Shown in pieces: positions 61,383 through 64,000 of a stretch of 64,000 bases of DNA. The stretch covers positions 9,180,637-9,244,636 of the forward strand of contig OY741277.1 of assembly GCA_963514095.1 (NCBI GenBank). The letters run 5' to 3'. Origin of the DNA: Eutrigla gurnardus. Its lineage: Eukaryota > Chordata > Actinopteri > Perciformes > Triglidae. Position numbers and translations under genes: made by a program. Below the pieces are notes generated by a model that was not told where the DNA came from, did no database searches, and saw only the letters and a list, made by a program, of their open reading frames with translations. Numbering within the stretch: position 1 is the first letter of the stretch; every line of letters starts with the position of its first letter.

Positions 61383-61526
61383 AGCAGTGGGCTGCTGTAA
61401 AGACCCTGGGAGCAACTCAGGGTTCAGTGTCTTGCTCAAGGACACTCTGACATACGGACAGTAGGGGCCGGGGATCAAACTGCCAACTATGGTGAAAGAA
61501 TTTCCCGCTCTACCCACTAAGCAACA
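61383..61526 (+). repeat. SINE-like dispersed repeat fragment
   Basis: The order is 'gcagtgggctgctgtaa', 'gagcaactcagggttcagtg', 'cttgctcaaggacactctga', 'ggggatcaaactgccaac', then 'cccgctctacccactaagc'. This matches an abundant fish repeat I recognise by its 'cttgctcaagg.cac' core. Its ending resembles the complement of a tRNA B-box region. A second, older copy in the same orientation is at 4253-4352. Confidence 0.7.
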
Positions 61527-63409
61527 GTTACTTAACTAGGAAGTGACTAGTGACTAACCAAAAAAAACAAAAAAAAACCTATGCACACCCAAACCAGGCC
61601 TTCTGCAGAATGAGGTTAGTTTAAAACTCTTATCCACAGCTGTTAATCCATAATAGCTGAATTAAAAAATGCACAATGTCCATTGCTTTGGTTTCTCTGT
61701 TGAAATTTGGCTTTCCTTCTCCTTTACACCTGCACACAACCCACAGCATGACTCATCAGAGTGTGGGTTTCACCATCAAAGAGCTGTGAAAGTGCCACTT
61801 CTCCGTGTCAGTGTTTGAGCAGCTATTATACAACTTGTGTTTATCATTGAGTTATAGCATTAACGTTAAACACAATAACAAGAGTATCAGATCTGAACAC
61901 TCACTCCTGTCTTATCCCGACACTCCCTGCTTATCTTTAATAAATATCAGAGCGAGGTCATTCCTGGGCCATTCTACTCCAGCTCACATGTGTGCCAACA
62001 ATCTATTTTGTACCATTCAGTTCTGTGTGTACAGAGTAGACCAATGTAGTAAAATTACAGTATGGACAATAAGGATGACTAAATTATAGATAGGTTGTAA
62101 GCAAATATGAAAAAAATGGATCTGTGAGGACGTCAAGCAACTTCCAGGTGCCACAGAACAGATAGGACCAGAGCCACATGAGCTCCTCTCCTCCATGGAG
62201 GGCTAGATGACAGCCTACATAAACACACAAGAGGCAAATCTCAAGCCAACCATTCACACAGATAGGAGAAAGGAAACAAGCACAGAGGGAGATAGAGGCA
62301 AGGACAGCATGCACACTAGGGAGACAGACAGGAGGACAGGCCGAATCTCTTGGAGGAAGACGATCCAGATCCAAAACATCTGGAATGAGGCACTGACAGT
62401 CAGATGGAGAGCAGCCACAGGACTTAGCAGGCTCTCTAATCACCTGCGATATACTGCATGCTTAGTCTGTAATGTCAAACTTGACGTAAACACCTATATT
62501 CCTAGATAAAACAGCAGTACCTATTTAAGTAAGATGAAGGCCATCCACTTTCAAGAGGTTGGAGTGGCCCCAAGAATGAAGGCAATTTATCAACAAAATG
62601 CATTTTCTACATTCTACAATAATGAGTCAATGAAGTAAGCCTACATGTCACCATTATCCCTGGCAGGTACAGGACCAGGGACTAGTCTATGCTGACTCAT
62701 ATTTCTGGTAAACTCAAAAAACCTGGACTTTCCTTGGTTATCTCTGACTTTATCCTTTCTTTATTGGTGCTGATATGGATTGCAATGCCGCTAAAGGTAG
62801 TGGTGGCGTGTGTCTTAGTTGCCTGATTCTTCCTTCATGATGTCAACATCCTCAGATCAGCCGGTATATGATAGTGGCCCTAACCCTGGGAAGACAGTAA
62901 ACAGTGGAGAGCGATGTTATCTAACATTCTGGGTAACGGATTCCCCCATTATTATTACTACCCTATTATATGCACTGTTTCACCTGTCAGCAGGGGTGGA
63001 GGAGGTACCGGGCCACCAGGACTACCAAGTCCAGAACTGGTTTGGAGTCAGGAGGGATGAATGCAGACAAGGCCACACAACCTGTTGCTTGCTTTTGTGA
63101 ACCTTACCATGGCACTATACAATACGGATACACTCTGTATCATCTTCTCAGGGGGTTATGCTACTGCTAACAAACCTGTGGCTGGTTAATGTTATTGATT
63201 AGTTGTTCTGACTGACAGACACATCTAAGAATCACCCTCCTACACCCAAATGTATGTTGCTGTGGACTGTGGCTGAGTAGAGCTTTCATTTGTCTTCTCT
63301 TTTTCCTTGTACATCCAAACAGACGAACTAAAGATAAGAGTCACTTGTATTGTTAATTGCAGTCCCAGCTTACAGACTCAAAACTCCTTAAAACCGCAGC
63401 AAGTTAAAT
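61527..63409. other. Noncoding sequence
   Basis: No gene is recognised. An A-rich run lies at 61559-61577, probably unrelated to the SINE-like copy just before it. Frames of 93-119 codons at 61805-63100 lack recognisable domains. Confidence 0.5.
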
Positions 63410-64000
63410 TAAAATGTATTCATATAAGCCAAATCACAAATCTGCCTCAGAGGGCTGAACACTTTGTAGAGCATATGGCATCCTCTGTCCCGGGACTTTC
63501 TCATTAAATAAGGAAAAACTTCCTTGTAACAGGGAAAGAAAAGGTGTATCATATGAAGTCCCTGGGCAGCAGTTTGACTAGGGCCTTGTCCAAGGCAAGC
63601 CTGAGCCAGCACTAACTATAAGCACAATGAAAGAGAAAAGTCTGAAACCAAAAGTACGAGGAGGGTGTCTCCTTCTTGGACTGAAACTCGGAGCTGGTTC
63701 CACAGGAGGGGAGCTTGAAAGCTGAAGGCTCTAGTAACCCTGCTTTCTGGGTGTGCTGTTTTCTTGTGGGGGTAATAGAGTATTTCAAGCTTGTTAAGAT
63801 ATCATGGTGTCTCACCATTAAGGGCTTTGTAGGTGAGGAGGATGTTCAATTATATTCTGGATTTTACAGCGAGCCAGTGCAGAGAAGCTAATGCAGGATA
63901 AATACGATTTTATTAAAGCCTAGTGCTACTGATGCTTTCAACTGGCTTCATCGATGTATATGTGTGTGTAATCATCAGCATAACAATGAAGATGTATGCA
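63410..64000 (+). repeat. Long dispersed teleost repeat, cut by the window edge
   Basis: It starts with 'ataagccaaatcacaaatct' and 'gcctcagagggctgaacac'. It goes on through 'gggccttgtccaaggcaag', 'gctggttccacaggagggg', 'ctgaaggctc' and 'gggctttgtaggtgaggagg', and near the end has 'atcatcagcataacaatgaa'. I recognise this order as a very common percomorph repeat with no clear open frame. It reaches base 64000, so its right part is outside. I do not assign its superfamily. Confidence 0.75.

Noticed and set aside
1..64000. tRNA, rRNA, well-known microRNA and CRISPR-like arrays
   Set aside because: I looked for intact tRNA A and B boxes at proper spacing, 5S internal promoter sequence, common vertebrate microRNA seeds with hairpins, and regularly spaced direct repeats. 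None was convincing beyond SINE-like pieces.
1..64000. A new multi-gene system or defence locus
   Set aside because: There are no recognisable genes in operon-like or clustered order, and all long frames are explained by simple repeats or chance.

Overview
The window looks like noncoding DNA from a ray-finned fish, most likely a percomorph teleost. It is an AT-leaning vertebrate background with very many GT/CA and CT/GA microsatellites. It also holds several dispersed repeats of kinds I recognise as common in percomorph genomes: a tRNA-headed repeat near 2.5 kb, paired SINE-like pieces near 4.3 and 61.4 kb, and a long repeat running off the right edge at 63.4-64.0 kb. No bacterial, viral or organellar gene organisation is visible. 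I recognise no protein-coding gene, rRNA, tRNA, CRISPR array or intact transposase. The longest open frames (172 codons at 28732-29250 on +, 155 at 16861-17328 on -, 154 at 40003-40467 on +) run through simple repeats and are not credible genes.

Layout. 1-9.2 kb is anonymous sequence with one retro-derived-looking segment (about 1640-2475) and two repeat fragments. 9.2-13 kb has purine-rich, quadruplex-prone tracts between short enhancer-like blocks. 13-18.9 kb holds large microsatellites and two related foldback hairpins (13.85 and 16.1 kb). 18.9-25.3 kb has several blocks of complex, motif-rich sequence plus a degraded SINE. 26.1-26.8 kb is CpG-rich and carries a weak minus-strand first-exon candidate. 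27.9-29.2 kb combines enhancer-like blocks, a poly(C)-(CT)n tract and a weak plus-strand exon candidate. 31.4-32.1 kb is a second CpG-rich patch. 36.2-48.6 kb is the densest run of homeodomain/octamer-motif-rich sequence and looks most like a cluster of conserved noncoding elements. 49.8-50.1 kb is a dispersed repeat. 50-64 kb is mostly anonymous apart from an enhancer-like block at 58.3-58.8 kb and the repeats near the right end.

Interpretation. The lack of exons, the spacing of complex TAATTA/ATTTGCAT/TGATTGACA-bearing blocks, and the low transposon load fit a gene desert or very large intron around a developmental regulator. I cannot name that gene. Long simple repeats are strongly biased to GT and, less strongly, CT and T on the + strand. 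That would fit an intron transcribed left to right, but it is an inference. I saw no evidence of a new biological system. The observations most worth checking are the regulatory-block cluster, the CpG patches, the exon candidates and the two foldback hairpins.
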